A stretch of 64,000 nucleotides of DNA from Amyelois transitella (taxonomy: Eukaryota > Arthropoda > Insecta > Lepidoptera > Pyralidae). The notes under the pieces are model-generated. The model worked only from the letters and a program-made list of their open reading frames with translations, had not been told where the DNA came from and did not search any database. The translations under genes were made by a program, and so were the position numbers. The stretch covers positions 10,900,001 to 10,964,000 of the forward strand of contig NC_083512.1 in NCBI RefSeq assembly GCF_032362555.1, in the 5' to 3' direction. The stretch's first letter is position 1, and each line of letters starts with the position of its first letter. Positions 1-12,200 of the stretch are shown here, piece by piece.

Positions 1-2670
1 GATCATTAAGCCAAACAGCTGAACAGGGTCTTTTGAAGACTGATGGCTCTGTCCACCCCGCTTGGGATATAGACGTGATTATATGTATGTAAGCATTTAT
101 AATATTTTTAACGGCTTAGACAAAAATTCCTTGATCAAATTAGGCACATTCTAGGAATCTGCCAATAAACCGGCGATTTGTCATGATGATTAAACATTTT
201 GAATAGCTGTGTTCCAAAGCGTATAATAAATAGTGTAGCGTATAATATATAGCGTGTAATAAAAATACACAGCTTTGAAAACTTTATTATATTATTATAA
301 AATTTAACAACAACCCTTTGGGAATATTAAATATAATATCTACTAATAAATATGAATGTTTCTGTCGTTAAAACCATTTCCAATTATTGCATCAATATTT
401 CCAAAGGCGCCCAACTCTTTCCAAATTCCGGGATTCTCTCGGTAAAAGATATTTAATATTTGGTTACTTTGAACTGCGGTATCAGTTGATAGCAGTCCAA
501 GTTAACTGCGTCTCCGAAATTTCCCGACTCCAGATGCTTACCGTATACCTCAGCATTGGTTGGCAATCAAACTAATATAGATAAATCCGAAAACAGTCAT
601 CGGTACACGACCGAAGCAAGATTTGAAACTGTGCTTTTGTTAGCATTACGCCTTTTTAGGCATCCACAGTTCGACTATAAACGTTACTTGAATATTGTCA
701 CAATATAGATGGATATTTTATTTACTTACTTCAATACGTGTATCATGATATTGATGTACATACATACATACATACATAATAGATTCTTATTATAATATCT
801 TCAGGTACTAACTTGCATAGACAGGGAATGTATATAAAACAAAAGAAGTATACAGAAATCGTGGAAAGTGGAAGTAGGCCTCTGCCTAACGAAAGGACGT
901 AATGGATGTAAAAAAAACTAAAGTACATACTGCAAGCTATAAAATACCACGAAGCTGCGAGCGAAAGATAGCGTAAGATAAATCTTGAACAAAGAAACGC
1001 ATTACAAAATGGTGGTCAAATAAATCAGACACCACAAAACTAAAGGGAAACTTGCAAGTTATGAAGCCATCACTCAAGTCTTTTTCCCGGCCGAGCTTAT
1101 CTGTGAACCATAGATATCGGAATAATTTAATACAATAGAAATGTCGTATAGATATAATGTGTCGCTGCCTCACATCGCACGCAGTTATTTGTGTAATTGA
1201 TAAGATGTCAAATAAAACTCAACATTGATATGCAATGTTAAAATGTTAATGGTGACTAAAGGTGGTGGTGACCATCAGTTGCGACTACACATTTATCACT
1301 ACTTGCCACTTCTTCTTGCTATCTGTCCTCTGAACCTTTACAGAAGTTACTAACTCATAATGAATCATGGTAATAACTGCACCAGATGAATGTGCCTATT
1401 CCCTTACTCGCCTTTACGGTATCCATGGGAATGGATAACCTATCTATTCCCTTGGATACGGTAAAGGCTTATCCAAAATTCTGGTAACCACCCGACAATA
1501 CTTACCACTTCTATAATCTAACATTATTCCGAATGCTATGGTTCCTGTACATCGTTCCCGGTGCTATCCCGCTTCCCACCCCAGTATCGTTTCAACTCTA
1601 ATTCGGGTAATACGTGTCTATGGTTTCTGGTAGCCTAGTACTTTTTGTTGTGACTGAACCTTTTTTAGTGAATTTGTGAGTGTGTTTTTAATGTAATGAG
1701 GATTGATTTGTAAGTGAAGAGATTAAAACATGATTTTGTACGTTTAGCATTTTTGTTTCAAGTTGTAAATCAAATAATAATTTATTTTATGGACAGCTGA
1801 GAATGCAATTTGGGAATGCACTGAAATAATTAATTAATGCGCTATGATGAGAAACAGAAATAATGTTTTGTAATTTTTTTTTATAACTTTCTGTTCTAAT
1901 CACTTGTACGTTGTAAGTAAAATATAATAAAACTTATTAACTTCCCATCAATCAAGTATATGACGAAGTTATGTTTTTCTTACAAAACAATTCTAGTAAT
2001 GACATTAAAACTTCTTCTTGATATTTTTTTACAAATGGCTACTTGCAAAATGATTTTGTTTTAAATTTAGAATAAAAGAAAATTATTTGAACACTAAAGA
2101 ATTGGACAATTGAGTGCGCATTTACAATTACTTATATTTAAATGCGTTTAATAATTGGACAAAACTTGTTTATATTTTCATATTTATACATAAAAGCTAC
2201 ATAAAAGCTTTACAATACTGTCCGGTTTTATTATTAGCTAGCTTTTGCGCGCGGTTTTTGCTTCAGTGAGATAAAGGTCTGTGCTTATCGTGTCTCCAAA
2301 ATGTTTAAAGCTCAAAATCTAATAGACCATTACTAGCTACGCTCCCGTGTGAAATTCTAGAAAAAAAAGTAGCCTTTGTTACTCCCGACGGTCTATTCTA
2401 TATCTGTGCCATAATCTGTGCGACTAATTTCCAGTTTTTTTTTGAGTTTATTCGTTACAAACATACAGAAAGACACATCTTTTCTCTTCGTAACATTAGT
2501 ATGGAAATTAATGTAGGGATCTCCAAAAATAATTAGAGAACGTAAAATGGACGCTACAGAAGCAATGAACTGGTATAATTCGGGAGTGCATGGTACATCA
2601 ATTAGGCCCAATTTATTCATCCTCCCAACAGATGGTTTTGTAATTGACTTTGTATAATAGGACGCTATAT
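1..2670. other. Intergenic, repeat fragments only
   Basis: Bases 1-91 are the 3' end of a SINE (+). About 835-925 is a decayed LINE tail. A (TACA)n run lies at about 755-777. Nothing else resembles a gene; short ORFs here have no recognisable domain. Confidence 0.6.
1411..1467. repeat. 22-bp imperfect inverted repeat in SINE-like DNA
   Basis: CCTTTACGGTATCCATGGGA and ATTCCCTTGGATACGGTAAAGG, two mismatches. The arms resemble the SINE ACGACATCCATGGGAA segment. Confidence 0.75.
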
Positions 2671-2681
2671 AGGGGAGATTA

Positions 2682-2883
2682 CATACATACTTACATATAA
2701 TCACGTCTTTATCCCTTGCAGGTTAGACAGAGCCAACAGTCTTGTAGACCGATAGGCCACGTTCAGCTAGCCCATCGCCAAAAAGAAGATTCTCAAGTTT
2801 ATAAGCCTATCCCTTAGTCGCCTTTAACGACACCCATGGGAAAGAGATGGAGTGGTCCTATGCTTTTTTCTATTGGTGCCACA
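2682..2883 (-). mobile_element. SINE copy with 11-bp TSD
   Basis: Duplication AGGGGAGATTA at 2671-2681 and 2884-2894; internally deleted (about 60 bases short). Confidence 0.88.
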
Positions 2884-3552
2884 AGGGGAGATTATGTATA
2901 CAATTTGATGTTAGCTTTAAAACTATGGATGATGTAGGGATGGTATTAATTAATGACAAGTGAAATTTGTGATTTCTGCTTTGGGATCGAAGAATAGCGA
3001 TATAAGATCAATGTGCCTGTTGAACGTGGCCTTTCAAGACTGCTGGCTCTGTCTACCCCGCAAGGGATGTAGACATGATTATATATGATTTTTTTTTGTT
3101 TTGTTATAACTGCTATTACTTCTACACATGCTCTTTGGAAGAGGTATTAGATATTAAAAGATTTAAGTTACGTGATGTTAATTCAATTAAATTATAACTC
3201 AAATGATACCTCATATCCAATTTAGAAATTAAATCTATTTTATTCTTAACATGTATTCTCCAAAAAAATTGGTTAAGAACCTGTCATTCTCTTTAAATCG
3301 CAATTCCAACACTGAAACAAGATTGAGACTTTCATCTGGCCCGTCTACCCCGTAAGGTATAAAGACGTGATATGTGTGTCTCCTATCACCCAGCTGCGTG
3401 CCACTGCGCACAAAAATTATCACATATTTATCTAAATGGTTCACATCCTTTGCGCCGTACCACTCCCGGTGTATTTGACTGCGTTAGTTAACGATTGTCA
3501 AACAGTTCTGATTTGTGTATTTGTATTTATTGATTTATTTATTCTTGTTTGG

Positions 3553-3738
3553 GATAAATTGTTTGTAAGGGATAGGCTTACAAACTTGGGATTCTTTTTT
3601 AGGCGATGGGCTAGCAACCTGTCACTATTTGAATCTCAATTATATCATTAAGCCAAATAGCTGACGTGGCCATTCAGTCTTTTCAAGACTGTTGGCTCTG
3701 TCTACCCCGCAAGAGATATAGACGTGACCATATGTATG
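3553..3738 (+). mobile_element. 5'-truncated SINE with 13-bp TSD
   Basis: Duplication TATTCTTGTTTGG at 3540-3552 and 3739-3751. The truncation shows LINE-type target-primed insertion. Confidence 0.9.
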
Positions 3739-3855
3739 TATTCTTGTTTGGTTGTTTGTTTGTTTGTAAACTCTTTGTTGCACATGTACAATGGCGGACT
3801 TATCCCAAATGGCATTTCTTCCAGTCATCCAAAATATTCTTTATTGAAATATTTA

Positions 3856-4099
3856 TACATACATACATATTGTCACGTCTATTACCCTTGCGGGGTAGAC
3901 AGAGCCAACAGTCCCGAAACTGATAGGCCACGCTCAACTGCCTGGCCCAATGAATTCATAGTGACAGGTTGCTAGACTAATGCCTAAAACAATAATCACA
4001 AGTTCATAAGCCTATCCCTTAATCGCCTTTTACTACATACATGGGAAAGGGATGGAGTGGCCCTATTCTTTTTTGTTTTGTGCCAGGAACCACACGGCA
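3856..4099 (-). mobile_element. SINE copy
   Basis: Near-identical flanks TATTGAAATATTTA (3842-3855) and TATTGAAACATTTA (4100-4113) form the duplication. Confidence 0.88.
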
Positions 4100-4354
4100 T
4101 ATTGAAACATTTACAAAGTACAATAGGCGGAATTAATGCTAATAACATTATCTAACAGTCTACTATTGGGTTAAGCAGAGAACCTTTGTGTGGGTTATAA
4201 TAAATAATGTATAATAAACAAACTTTTACTGTATATATATATTCTTGTTTGTTTGTCATACACTGCTTATCTATAGTCTAACGACTTCTTCAAATATTAG
4301 TCTGAGGAACATGTGAGAAAGAGATTATCCTTTTCTTGTTTATTGCGACATGAC

Positions 4355-4579
4355 TCGGAGGAGTGGGAAGACCTAGACGAACGTATCTTGATCAAATTAA
4401 GGACGTCCTGGTAAAGGGTCAGGTCAAAAGTACCCGAAACCGCCGAGCTTGTATGAAGAGAGTTATGAATGTGGACGAAGCGAAAGAAGTATGCAGAGAT
4501 CGTGGCAAGTGGAAAGAGGTAGTCTCTGCCTACCCCTCCGGGAAAGAGGCGTGATTTTATGTATGTATGTATGTATGTA
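4355..4579 (+). mobile_element. 5'-truncated RTE-like LINE tail with TSD
   Basis: The last 200 bases of the same LINE as at 41460, ending in (TATG)n. An 11-bp duplication TGCGACATGAC is present at 4344-4354 and 4580-4590. Confidence 0.9.
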
Positions 4580-4627
4580 TGCGACATGACCGCCATGCAC
4601 ATCATTAACCCTTCGAGTCGTTTACCG

Positions 4628-5030
4628 TAAATAACGCGATATTTCAAGTTTTCCATTTTGTTAACTGAGTGACGCAAACAGAAACATTAGAAGAAGAAAA
4701 AATAAATGAATGACAGTTACCGAAACACAAATACATGGGTAAATAGCTGTATTAATTTGAATTTGGAATTCTTGACCAAAGAGGCGAAATTTGTGATCAA
4801 AGTGGCCAGTAGAACAAAACTCGTACTCGTAAATAACGCGATATTTCAAGTTTTTCATTTTGTATATAGAGTTACGCAAACAGAAAAATAAAAGAAAAAA
4901 AAATCAAAAGAATGACAGTTAATAAAACACAAATGCATGTGTAGGTACCTAAATAGCTGTATAAATTTGAAATTGGAATTTCTGACCAAAGAGGAGATAT
5001 TTGTGATTAAAGTGGCCAGTACAAAAAACG
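4628..5030. repeat. 202-bp tandem duplication
   Basis: TAAATAACGCGATATTTCAA recurs at 4628 and 4830. Both units continue through GACAGTTA, AAATAGCTGTAT, GACCAAAGAGG and AAAGTGGCCAGTA. Diverged by substitutions and small indels. No gene. Confidence 0.88.
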
Positions 5031-5194
5031 CCAATTTCATATATAAGGACCTAATATAATAAGTTTGAATCCTGTTCCCGTGGGAATTTCTGAGTACTCC
5101 CTACTCTATCCAAGAAACGTACATTTTGAATTTCATCTCCTTACGTTGTCTGTCAGTCCCACATCATGGCAGTAATGGAAGAGTTACATAACAT

Positions 5195-5420
5195 ACATAC
5201 ATATACTCACGTCTATATCCTTTGCGAGGTAGGCAGAGCCAACAGTATAGAAAAGCCTGGCCACGTTCGGCTACATGGCTTTATGATGAAATTGAGATTA
5301 AAATAGTGACAATTTGCTAGCCTATCGCCTACAATAGGAATCCTAAGTAAATAAGCCTATCCCTTAGTCGCTTTTTACGATACTCATGTGAACGATATAT
5401 GGAGTGGTTTTGTTCTGAAG
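5195..5420 (-). mobile_element. Diverged SINE copy
   Basis: Tail to body recognised (CTCACGTCTATATCCTTTGC; CCTATCCCTTAGTCGCTTTT); head lost. Confidence 0.75.
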
Positions 5421-5825
5421 TGATGGCACTTAACTTTAATTTTTACTTATACGAAGACCTTCCCACACTTAATCACTTAGTAATAACTTAGTCTAAAATA
5501 AAGTCCTTATAATCAGACACAATCATTGATTTTTAATAAACATTCATTTCTCACCGCACTGACTATTTATAACTATAACTACCAAATCTTCAATTAAAAT
5601 CATTCATAACGCATCTAAAATTACAACACACCCAATTCGTATCACAATTGAGGACGGATGAGGGTTATTTAAAAGGGCCGCATGCGAGTAGTTAGCGACT
5701 GCGGCCGGCCGACAAAACAAGATAGCTCATTGATTGATGTACTGGGTGTCAAAATATGTCGTTGTTTTAAAGGGCTGGACCTTACAAATAGTAATATTGT
5801 AAGGGGAAAGCCTCATTTATTCCTT

Positions 5826-6088
5826 ACATACATACATACATATAATCACGTCTATATCCCTTGCGGGGTAGACAGAGCCAACAGTCTCGAATAGACTGAA
5901 TGGCCACGTTCAGCTATTTGGCTTTAAGATAGAATTGAGATTCTAATAGTGACAGGTTGCTAGCCCATCGCCTAAAAAAGAATCCCAAGTTTATAAGCCT
6001 ATCCCTTAGTCGCCTTTTACGACATCCATGGGAGAGTGATGGAGTGGTCCTATTCTTTTTTTCTATTTGGTGCCGGGAACCACACGGC
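5826..6088 (-). mobile_element. Full-length SINE with 16-bp TSD
   Basis: The best reference copy of the dominant SINE: head GCCGTGTGGTTCCCGGCACC, tail (TATG)n, length 263. Duplication GCCTCATTTATTCCTT at 5810-5825 and 6089-6104. No clear Pol III box A/B was seen in the head. Confidence 0.93.
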
Positions 6089-6104
6089 GCCTCATTTATT
6101 CCTT

Positions 6105-7529
6105 TATTCATATTATCTCGTCTATATTACTTTCGGGGTAGACAGAGCCACAGAATTTGCCTTTACGTAAAACTTTCCACTCAAACTACGGCGAAATTGA
6201 ATAGAATTTCGAAAAAAGAAAGTTGAATAACAAACTCAATTAAAAAGTCCGATAAAATTTTCAATTTGAACTGAAATTGTGAAAAAGTTACATAGAAACT
6301 CGAATAGTTGCTGTAATTTAATAACGGTACGAAAAATCACAGTCGTTTCTGCAGAAAAAAATTTTTTTGTTTCATATTTATCATTAAACTATTTTATCAA
6401 ATATACAAAGTCCTTTGTTTCCCTACAGATGAAGATGTGTGAAATCTTATGGAGGTTGCAACCAATATGAGTCACTTCATACCAGAGTAGAGACTACGTG
6501 GAGATGCTATGCGACATTTTGACTGACCAGTCGAAATTTTGCAATTTCTAACAAATCTTTTTTTCCCAGTAGATAAAGTTAAATTTTGGATTGCTCTCAA
6601 ATTCTGGCATTTGGCTCAAAGGTGTGCACTAATAGAGAATTTCTCAAAATTCCCTCGGGAAATCAAGCAGATTTTTCCGAGCGGAGCTGTAGACTTAGTC
6701 AATAAAATTCCCAAGAAAAAGTTATATGAAAAACATAAAATATTAAAACAAATACGCCATCGTCCGTTACTCGCTAAGGCAGTTCATTCACACGCTGGCC
6801 CAAGATTGAGATTGCGTGATACAATATAAGATGTTTATGACTGACTCATATATTTGTAGTTTGTAGTACTCGTACACTAATTGTGACGTGACACGCTACT
6901 GGGCCTTCTCTCATCTTTGCGTGATCCCAATTGCACCCTACGCCACGATCCCAATTGCACCCTACGCCATTATGCTTCGGAAATTGGAATCTGCTGTTCT
7001 TTTTCCACGTCGTCTGGTCTATGGTGTCTTCAGTTTCAAGACCATTAGCATGCTTATTATCTTTCTTGACATCAAGTCATGATTTCTTCTGCTTACCCGT
7101 CCTATCTGGGCGCGGTGGATACGGAATAGTCAGACATTTATACTGCAGATAATTTGCAGTCTCTGAGGACTTCCGATAGATGTGGATGTACAGTGTACGT
7201 TCAGGAAAACCAAAACCTCTACCACCTTATCTTGATTGGTGTATTGAAGGTGGGCCAGATATCTTATGATTTGTCTGCACCACCGTAGAGAGGTCTCCTA
7301 TATTTTTTCTGAATACACGCTAATAAGCAACTGCTTTATACGCCTATAGTTCGATATGAGTTTTCTAAACTATTTGTCAAGCATTCTTATTTCTTAGTAC
7401 TATTGTAATCATCTGTTATAGTATCATACCTTCTGTCTACTTGAGTGAGTGAGTGAGTACTTCTGACCTAAGGAGATAACACGTTTACACCGTTCCTATT
7501 TTGTTTATCTTTTTCTTCTTCAGTACCCG
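6105..7529. other. Intergenic with two unassigned short ORFs
   Basis: Open frames at 6279-6470 and 6539-6829 (96 aa, Lys-rich) match nothing I recognise and lack splice or start context. A 24-base tandem duplication of GATCCCAATTGCACCCTACG starts at 6923 and 6947. A short SINE tail piece lies at 6112-6155. Confidence 0.5.
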
Positions 7530-7741
7530 TCTTATAGTCACGTCTATATCCCTTACGGGGTAGACAGAGCCAATAGTCCCGAAGAGATTGAATGGCCACA
7601 TTCAGCTGCTCGGATTTATGATGGAATTGAGATCCAAAAGAATTTTATAAGCCTATCCCTTAGTCGCCTTTTACGATATCCACGGGAAAGAGATGGAGTG
7701 GTCCTTTTCTTTTTTGTAATGGTGCCGGGAACCACACGGCA
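7530..7741 (-). mobile_element. SINE copy
   Basis: AGTCACGTCTATATCCCTTA to GGGAACCACACGGC, with an internal deletion near 7640. Confidence 0.85.
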
Positions 7742-8069
7742 TCTACAATATGTTGTGCTGATATCATTTAAAATCAATTAAGACCATCAAATAATTATGA
7801 TCCAGTCCAGCTGCATGTTATGAACCTGTATCATCTGAATGTTTAAGTCAGCTATCTCTCCAAACTACATTTTTAACCCTTCGTCTAAATCGTCAGTGAG
7901 CGGGGTCGTCGCTCGACGGCTGACAATCAACACATCCTGCCTACAATTGGACGCGAAAGGAACGCATCTGCTGATAATGTTGTCAGATCACTGCGCTTTG
8001 ATTTGTTGGGTGATTTTTACGATATGCGCACACGATTAGGCACATAATATAGATTATATTTGGCATCTC

Positions 8070-8282
8070 TTTCCCGTGGACGTCGTAAAAAGCGACTAAG
8101 GGATAGGCTTACAAACTTGGGATTCTTTTATAGGCGATGGGCTAGCAACCTGTAACTAGTTGAATCTCAATTCTATCGTTAAGCCAAATAGCTGAACGTG
8201 GCCATTCAGTCTTTTCAAAACTGTTGGCTTTGTCTACCCCGCAAGGGATATAGGCGTGACCATATGTATGTATGTATGTATA
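8070..8282 (+). mobile_element. SINE copy, 5'-truncated
   Basis: CTCTTTCCCGTGGACGTCGT through (TATG)n. Confidence 0.85.
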
Positions 8283-8891
8283 TTTGGCATTATGAAACAA
8301 AATAACTTTAGGAGTAACATATTACTATTGAGTACTAGAGTAACATGAAATAAATTAATGATCAAATAAAAATGTGGAAAGCAAAAGTTCCTAGAACTTT
8401 TAGCTGTTTTCGAAAGCGTGTAAATGAGTTTTGTAGTCATTCTTTGTTTGTAAAATTATTTATTGAAGGTACATTTTACAATACATGTATCTGTTGCATT
8501 CGCTTCTTCATAATACCATATTGATAACATTGTCTCGATTGCATTCTCAGCCGTTCATGTCAAATTGGTGGTCCACTAAAGATTCTGAAAAAAACTTACA
8601 GGGAAAAATCTGGGGATAATTTTGATATTTTAACAATTATAACTGGATAAAGTGTAGCATCTGAAGGTAAACTGCTTCTGACCAATCAGCCTTGATGTTT
8701 GAAGTTCAAGATGCTTTTGTTTATTTACCGCTTATAATGACATCCACAGAATGAGATGAACTGGTCCTTAAAACGTACAGTCCTGTAAGCAATTTTGAGA
8801 TGAATAGATTTTCAAAAAAACATTCTTTTTTTTTAACTAATCATAAGATAAAATGTATGTGGTACCTCAACTCTAAAAAAATATAATCACA

Positions 8892-9105
8892 CTAGCCGTG
8901 GAATAGTTATTTTGGGCATCATTGAAGCCCTCAAGGATGAATAATTTTACCCATTTTTTTTCACATATTCCATTATTTCTTCGCTCCTTATAGTTGCTAC
9001 GTTCCTTCCTTAAATGGACTATTCAACGCAAAAAGAATTTTTCAATTCGAACCAGTAGTTCCAGAGATTAGCGCGTTCAAACAAACAAACTCTAAAGCTT
9101 TCCTT
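8892..9105 (-). mobile_element. Degraded Lep1-type Helitron upstream of gene A
   Basis: ACTAGCCGTGGAATAGTTAT and GAGATTAGCGCGTTCAAACA landmarks, ending about 150 bases before the gene A start codon. Confidence 0.65.
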
Positions 9106-9254
9106 GATTCAGCCGAAATATCCTTGTATCGTTTACTGTGAAAACTGAACCTTTTATCAAAACCCACTATCAATTCCAATTCCCAGAATCGCCCACAAAA
9201 AAAAAAACAAATGAATCATTACAAATGATTTGGCCCTAACGATGGGGTATTAAC

Positions 9255-12200
9255 ATGTGTGTGATGGAACGGAATGTGCGGACTATAAAGACTCTAACAT
9301 GGTGTGCGGTGATCCTGGCGCTGGTGGTGGCAGAGGTGGCCAGTCTCAGCGGGTCCAACGTCTGCGTGGTGAAGCAGAAGTGAGTATCTTGTATTTCTGT
9401 AATACTACGTCACCATTTCTATAAAACGAAGCGGGTGAAGGGTGCCGTGTGGTTCCCGGCATAAATAAAAAATTGGGATCACTCTGTCTCATTGTCTCGT
9501 GTCGTAAAAGACGTCTAAGGAATAGGTTTTTATAAACTTGGGATTCTTCTTGAAAACAGCTGAACGTGGCCTATCAGCCTTTTCAAGACTGTTTGCTCTG
9601 TCTGCCCTGCAAGGGATATAGACGTGATAGAAGTAGGAGTATGGAAATAATTTATGCAGTCCGTGGCCTTTGAGTTCTTCCGAGAGTCTAATCTGTTTTA
9701 AGGAATAAAAACGTGATATGTAATGTAGGTACGTTTTTTCTTCTTCCTGACTTTAGTCCCGGTTGCATCCTCACCACTCCGGAGAGGAGCCCGGGGCATC
9801 GGGGTATGCCATTGACCAAGGATTGGATAAATAAATAAATAATTTATATGTATTTATTTTCAGATACAACATCACAAAGCGAGTGAAGTACCGCGCTCCG
9901 ATGTCTGTACGTACTCTGGAATGGTGTTTCTCGCTGCCGCCCAGATGTTCCCGCTGGAACACCGAGATGAGAGACTTGACAAGACTAGAGGTAAGTTAAT
10001 ATCTGTACCTTCTAATTTCAGAATGAGGGTGACTGTAGCGGCCGTTCAGCCTCCATGGACAAACACTCTTAGACCTGACAATTTAGATGACCAAAACCGA
10101 CTGACAGACTTATGAAAAAAAGGACAATCGACGAGACGACGAAAAGACATCTTGAACAGGCAAAATTCTTTTTTATTATATTCAGACACGACGCAATACA
10201 CCCTCGGCCCGTTCAGAGACAAAGTATACTACTAGGGTGTAGTGAGAGAGATTGATTTGCACTCCACTGTCGTCAAAGGGAAGATTTTCCGTCAGGCTTG
10301 GGAACCTCGGCGATGGTGTAGAGTCGGAGGAAGAAAATGCAGCAGTGCAGTTTGTTACCGCTTCATCTGCACTTGGAAGCCTTAGAAGCGGCAGTAAATT
10401 TAGTTTTAAGTTATTTATTTGACGTCAACCAACGTTGTGAAACCAAAAGATTTGACAATTATTAAGTGATATGAAGTAATATCGCTTAATAATAATAATA
10501 TAGAATAAAAAATTTAAACTTGAATTTGAGGTGTATGCTTCAATCTGTAGAAACTCTGACAGCGCGATTTGAAACTTCTCTGCTATAGGCTGATGGCTTC
10601 GCATTCTTTACAACAAGGGTTTTCAACTCTTCTGGAATCTGTGAAATTGAGGTTCCCGGCACCAATAAAAGAAAAAGAATAGTACCTTACACTCTTAACA
10701 CTCCTTTTTTTGACAAGTCGAGTAAATAGTCGGTCCTAATGAACACTTATTTCGATTGCCTATAATTGCTATGCATTGCAAATTAACAAGAGTATTGGTA
10801 AGTACGCGACCATTATTAAGTGACAGTGGTCAGGTCCAGTTTACCTCAAGGATAATCCTCGGTCAAGGTAATAAAGTCACGTATTTTAAGTAGTGGAAAG
10901 ATGATGAGGTTTCTTGGGTAATTGTTAGGAATATTGAGTCAAACAAATTGTGGAAAGGTGCAAAAACTGTATTGTGACTGATTTAATCTTTACGAAAACT
11001 ACTTTGACAACATCATTACGTTTGACGTTTTGTATTATAAAAAAAGTAAGTTTAATAGACAACAAGAAGGTACTACAAGGTACGCAAAAAATGATATACA
11101 AGCTCAAATTCAATTAACCAAAATCCAAATTAAAATATTTGATTCATTATTATTGGACATACTCGTATCAATAGCACTCAATAATTGTCATATCTTTTGC
11201 ATCTTTCATATGACAATACTAAGTTTACTGCCGCTTCCAAAGCGTCAGTGCAGAGGAAGCGTTAACAATCTGCACTGCAGCATTTTCTTCAACAACGTCA
11301 ACTTCACAATTATCCAAACTTAGAATAGAAATGTGGAGAAGAGAATACATCGAAATGATTTATACAAAATATAATTTATATAAAAATAGAATTTATATAA
11401 TAATAAATATATTTTTTTATAGTTTGGCAATTTTAAATAAATTGATGACAAATCCTACAACGACCACCAATGATCATGACTCGTTATAGTGATCATATTA
11501 TACTTATTTATACACGATGACTAATTGATACATACAAACTTAAAATTACGTCTTTATCCCTTACGGGGTAGACAGAGCCAAAATACCCGAAAATACCACG
11601 TCCAGGTGTATGGCTTATGATGGAATTTGGATTCAAAAAGTGACAGATTGCTAGCACATCGCCTTAAAAGCTTGTGTGCCTATCTCGTGATGATTAAAGT
11701 AATCATAGTGATCATTGTTTGCTTTCAAAGTGCCGTGTGGTTCCCGGCACCAATACAAAAAAGAAAAGGACCACTCCATCTCGTTCCCATGGATCTCGTT
11801 AAAGGCGACTAAGGCATAGGCTTACAAACTTGGGATTCTTTTTTAGGCGATGCTAGAGCTAGCAACCTGTCACTATTTGATTCTCAATTCTATCATTAAG
11901 CCAAATAGCTGAACGTGGGCCATTCAGTGTTTTCAAGACTGTTGGCTCTGTCTTCCCCGCAAGGGATATCGACGTAACCGTATGTATACATACATATGGT
12001 CACGTCTATATCCCATGTGGGGTAGACAGAGCCAACAGGCTTGAAAAGACTGATCGGCCACGTTCAGCTACTGACCGTACCGTATGTCTGTATGTATGTA
12101 TGTATGTTTGCTTTCAGACAGAGGAGAGGACGGCTGAGGTGTCAGTATGTTGTCCCGGTTACAAAATGCAGGATGTGACATGCGTTCCCATTTGTCCTAA

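Noticed and set aside
6539-6829. 96-codon frame as a small gene
   Set aside because: No recognisable domain, signal peptide or splice support; left as unassigned.
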